Origin: Staphylococcus intermedius NCTC 11048
GTDB taxonomy: Bacteria > Bacillota > Bacilli > Staphylococcales > Staphylococcaceae
Direction of reading: 5' to 3'
DNA: 64,000 bases
Assembly (NCBI RefSeq): GCF_002902385.1
Contig: NZ_PPQH01000004.1
Span: forward strand, 34,954 to 98,953
Below, in pieces: positions 61,697-64,000 of the stretch (position 1 is its first letter; every line of letters starts with the position of its first letter). A model generated the notes under the pieces. The model had not been told where the DNA came from. It worked only from the letters and a program-made list of their open reading frames with translations, and did no database searches. Both the position numbers and the translations under genes were made by a program.

Positions 61697-62458
61697 TTTC
61701 CGGCTATTTTGTTCAGTTCTAGATTCGACAATACTATATTTTCCCATTCCCAGACTCGTTTTTATTCCTACACCACTGAATGCCCCGAAGTTCAATAGAA
61801 AATGACTCAATTGCAATACAGGAAGCGGTCCATTAACCTTTAAAGTAATCTCACCAATAAATGATGGGATTTTAACTTTTTCCAAATGAAATCGTGTTGT
61901 TTTTAGGCGGTAGTCAACAATATGGATATGATTATTTAAATATTGTAATGTATCATAATCATACATTTGGTATGCATCAAAAAACGTGTCGAACTGCATC
62001 ATTATACTTCTAAAAAGACTATTTATATCAGGAAATATCATATATGTTCCATTTGACTTAAATGACATAGGTGTCTGAATCTGTAATTTTATAAAACGAC
62101 TAAGTTCCTGCTGATTTAAATACTGATTCATCATCTCTTTTATATCTATTTTTTCTACTGTGAAAGACATGAAATCAACAAATGCCTTATAACGCTTTAA
62201 ATACAACCTTTTTTCTTGACCAAATAGCATCAATAACTCCTCTGTTAATTGTTGAGACAAACTTACAATCTCCCATAAAAGCTGTTGCTTATCATTGATA
62301 TAAATACGTTGTTTCAACGGACTATAAGCAGATTCGTGATGTAATATAGTGGCCAAATCATCGGAAAATTGATCCATTAAGGCACCATGGAGAACACTTC
62401 CCATATAAGAAGCGCGCATAGTAGATGGTATTTTTAAGTTAACTGTTATTTTATTCAT
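61682..62458 (-). CDS. cas6: CRISPR-associated endoribonuclease Cas6
   Basis: 258 residues (S. epidermidis Cas6 is about 244). The RAMP-type protein has RASYMGSVLHGALMDQF near the N-terminus and the glycine-rich loop FGAFSGVGIKTSLGMGKYSI at the C-terminus, diagnostic for Cas6. It cuts pre-crRNA within the repeat. The start ATG overlaps the csm6 stop (TAATG). Last gene of the type III-A operon; its stop lies within the terminator at 61658-61696. Confidence 0.9.
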   Translation of the reverse strand: MNKITVNLKIPSTMRASYMGSVLHGALMDQFSDDLATILHHESAYSPLKQRIYINDKQQLLWEIVSLSQQLTEELLMLFGQEKRLYLKRYKAFVDFMSFTVEKIDIKEMMNQYLNQQELSRFIKLQIQTPMSFKSNGTYMIFPDINSLFRSIMMQFDTFFDAYQMYDYDTLQYLNNHIHIVDYRLKTTRFHLEKVKIPSFIGEITLKVNGPLPVLQLSHFLLNFGAFSGVGIKTSLGMGKYSIVESRTEQNSRKNKQS

Positions 62459-63732
62459 TATAACAACCCTATAAGTTTTTCATTTTTATATTCTAGAAAA
62501 TCAAAATCTTCTTTTTTTATATCAGGAAACGAGTGTGATATCATTTCAGGAATCGCTTCTACTGCTTTTTTTATTTTTTCCATGTTTTTCTTACTTTCTA
62601 GTTTAAGTGGCTCTAATTGATGCGCAATGGAGTTTCTTAAATCATTAATATTCATGATGGATTGAGATGCATTCAAAATTGGTGATTTTTGGTCAATTGC
62701 AGCTATGATATCAATATATGCTGGTAAACTCACTGTATATTTAGCATCAATGTTTTTACCTTGCTGTTGCAAATATAATTTGTATTTACCAATTTGTGCT
62801 GATTGCTTTGCTCCATTGTGATTAATATACGGTTTACCTTTTTTATCTATGATGAAACTTGGCCATTTTTGATCAATATAATAACGAAGGATGTACTCAG
62901 CAATAGATTTCACTCGAATGAGTGTTTCCGCAACGTCATGTCGCTTATATCTCATACTTAATAGTAAATAATGTAACAAGACTTTCTGTAAATCCTTATT
63001 TGTATACTTCTCAATAAGTTCAGGAAATACAGTATGCGTTTTAATTTGCTTTGTTAATGCTAATAATTCTTCCTGTAATATATGACTATTCCTCAATTCT
63101 GAATGTTCACTAATAACGTGATACGCAGCTTCATAATCATAGTGTTTAATAAGTTCTTTCAACTGAGAACGTAGCATTGCCTCTCTAAAACTAATAATAT
63201 TAATCGGTTTAGATCTTGCAGGTGCACTCTTTTCCCTTTGACTAACTTCTATCAATTCTTCCATTTGATGACTAGGATTCGCAAAATGGCGTACTCCATT
63301 GTTCGACGGGTCAGGGGCCGCAACTTGAATACACACCTTTTGCTCTGGATATGTAATATATTCTAAACATAAAGTCGATTCCATTTGTGGCGTTCCACTC
63401 GTAACATTAAGCAATATTTCTGGTTCATCATGTCTATATCTAATTTTTTGAATATGTTCGTGAAAGGTTTCTTTATAGCTATCAAAATCGTGCTCATGCA
63501 CAATATTTTCTATAATAAGTTTTACCTTTGTTGTAGGAGATACAGACTGAACAATCGCTTCCCAATCAAAAGTTTTTCGACCAGGTATACGTTCAGTGCC
63601 TTCCCAAATACTTTCTGTAAAATACAAGTAAACATACTCAGGCATATAGTGTCTTACAATATGTAACATTGCACCATCATAATTGTGATTCCATGGGTCT
63701 GTATTACCTATAGGACTAAATAAGACTTTCAA
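62458..63732 (-). CDS. csm6: Csm6, CARF-HEPN ribonuclease of type III-A CRISPR
   Basis: 424 residues from the TTG at 63732, with GGGGGTG 6 bases upstream; the GTG at 63747 would add five residues. MKVLFSPIGNTDPWN and LNVTSGTPQMESTLCLEY belong to the CARF domain that binds cyclic oligoadenylate. The HEPN active site is Arg366-x4-His371 in NDLRNSIAHQ; S. epidermidis Csm6 has the pair near 364/369. It is a non-specific RNase activated by Cas10 signalling. The gene overlaps cas6 and lies 18 bases after csm5. Confidence 0.93.
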   Translation of the reverse strand: MKVLFSPIGNTDPWNHNYDGAMLHIVRHYMPEYVYLYFTESIWEGTERIPGRKTFDWEAIVQSVSPTTKVKLIIENIVHEHDFDSYKETFHEHIQKIRYRHDEPEILLNVTSGTPQMESTLCLEYITYPEQKVCIQVAAPDPSNNGVRHFANPSHQMEELIEVSQREKSAPARSKPINIISFREAMLRSQLKELIKHYDYEAAYHVISEHSELRNSHILQEELLALTKQIKTHTVFPELIEKYTNKDLQKVLLHYLLLSMRYKRHDVAETLIRVKSIAEYILRYYIDQKWPSFIIDKKGKPYINHNGAKQSAQIGKYKLYLQQQGKNIDAKYTVSLPAYIDIIAAIDQKSPILNASQSIMNINDLRNSIAHQLEPLKLESKKNMEKIKKAVEAIPEMISHSFPDIKKEDFDFLEYKNEKLIGLL

Positions 63733-63750
63733 AATTAACACCCCCACATA

Positions 63751-64000
63751 CTATTTTTGATTGAAACTAATTTGACACATACCTTGTTGATAATACTCAT
63801 TTTTGGCTAGATTTACCGTTCCTTTTAAAACGATTGGGACATTTCGAGGTATTCTTCTCATTTTGGCATAAGGATTTTTATGCCTTTTTTTCAAAATATT
63901 AAAAGTTTTTTGTTTAGCGATTGTATAGTTATGACGTTGATAGTATAACGTTTTACTCGCAAATCCTACACCACCACCAATATATATGATATTGTGTTTC
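63751..64000 (-). CDS. csm5: Csm5, C-terminal 82 residues (gene continues off the window)
   Basis: The minus-strand frame from the right edge ends at the TAG at 63751-63753. It contains IYIGGGVGFASKTLYY, RRIPRNVPIVLKGTVN and YYQQGMCQISF, matching the C-terminal pattern of Csm5, the RAMP subunit that caps the crRNA 3' end in the Csm complex. It directly precedes csm6 as in S. epidermidis. The rest of the operon (csm4 to cas10, cas1, cas2 and any array) lies to the right of the window. Confidence 0.88.
   Translation of the reverse strand, partial: KHNIIYIGGGVGFASKTLYYQRHNYTIAKQKTFNILKKRHKNPYAKMRRIPRNVPIVLKGTVNLAKNEYYQQGMCQISFNQK

Noticed and set aside
61233..61700. Possible CRISPR array downstream of cas6
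   Set aside because: No direct repeat of 28-37 bases recurs. The repeated material here is the methyltransferase remnant and the terminator hairpin.

Overview
The window reads as chromosomal DNA of a low-GC Firmicute, most likely a Staphylococcus. This rests on the Csm6 and Cas6 proteins close in length and motifs to the S. epidermidis type III-A set, a Fem-type peptidoglycan aminoacyltransferase, a maltose ABC / oxidoreductase block resembling one I recall from S. aureus, SprG/SprF-like small RNA repeats and AGGAGG ribosome sites. A coagulase-variable or animal-associated species (for example the S. intermedius or S. hyicus groups) fits, but I cannot fix the species by reading alone.

Layout. 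1-391: 5' part of an ABC exporter ATPase (minus). 400-1200: two copies of a type I toxin-antitoxin-like repeat, one with a 25-residue membrane toxin and one antitoxin-only. 1213-10628 (minus): a ten-gene operon for galacto-N-biose / lacto-N-biose / GalNAc-type amino sugars (GntR regulator, AgaS, tagatose-6-P kinase and aldolase, GH35 beta-galactosidase, mannose-family PTS IIB-IIC-IID-IIA, NagA), with a strong promoter, palindromic operators and a possible cre site. 11243-15821: an MFS exporter, then a ring-cleaving dioxygenase and mono-cluster ferredoxin facing a KhtT/KhtU K+/H+ antiporter across a QsrR-type GTATA-N5-TATAC operator. 16400-26937: a maltodextrin-type ABC transporter facing a GH13 alpha-glucosidase / sugar isomerase / two Gfo-Idh dehydrogenases / LacI regulator block; both operons carry TGTAA-type palindromes at their promoters.

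27198-38462: a Fem-family gene, a DUF2316 gene facing a TetR-SDR-decarboxylase-hydrolase operon with a perfect operator, a CocE-type hydrolase, an arylamine N-acetyltransferase, a D-2-hydroxyacid dehydrogenase plus cupin behind a Rex-like box, and a DUF418 membrane protein. 38606-57109: a complete allantoin catabolic region: PucI permease, AllB, AllC, AllE, two AllD paralogues, the FdrA/DUF1116/DUF2877 oxamate carbamoyltransferase (AllF, AllG, AllH), carbamate kinase (AllK), a PucR regulator, a second M20 amidohydrolase, an alpha/beta hydrolase and two MFS transporters. It predicts ATP synthesis from purine breakdown through carbamoyl phosphate.

57166-64000: a SAM methyltransferase, a 1043-residue SF1 helicase, an internally deleted second copy of the methyltransferase, and the 3' end of a type III-A CRISPR-Cas operon (csm5 partial, csm6, cas6). 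Both a terminator and the methyltransferase 5' end are duplicated around the helicase, so the helicase looks like a later arrival beside the CRISPR-Cas locus. It is the best candidate here for an undescribed defence-linked gene. No CRISPR array is visible inside the window.
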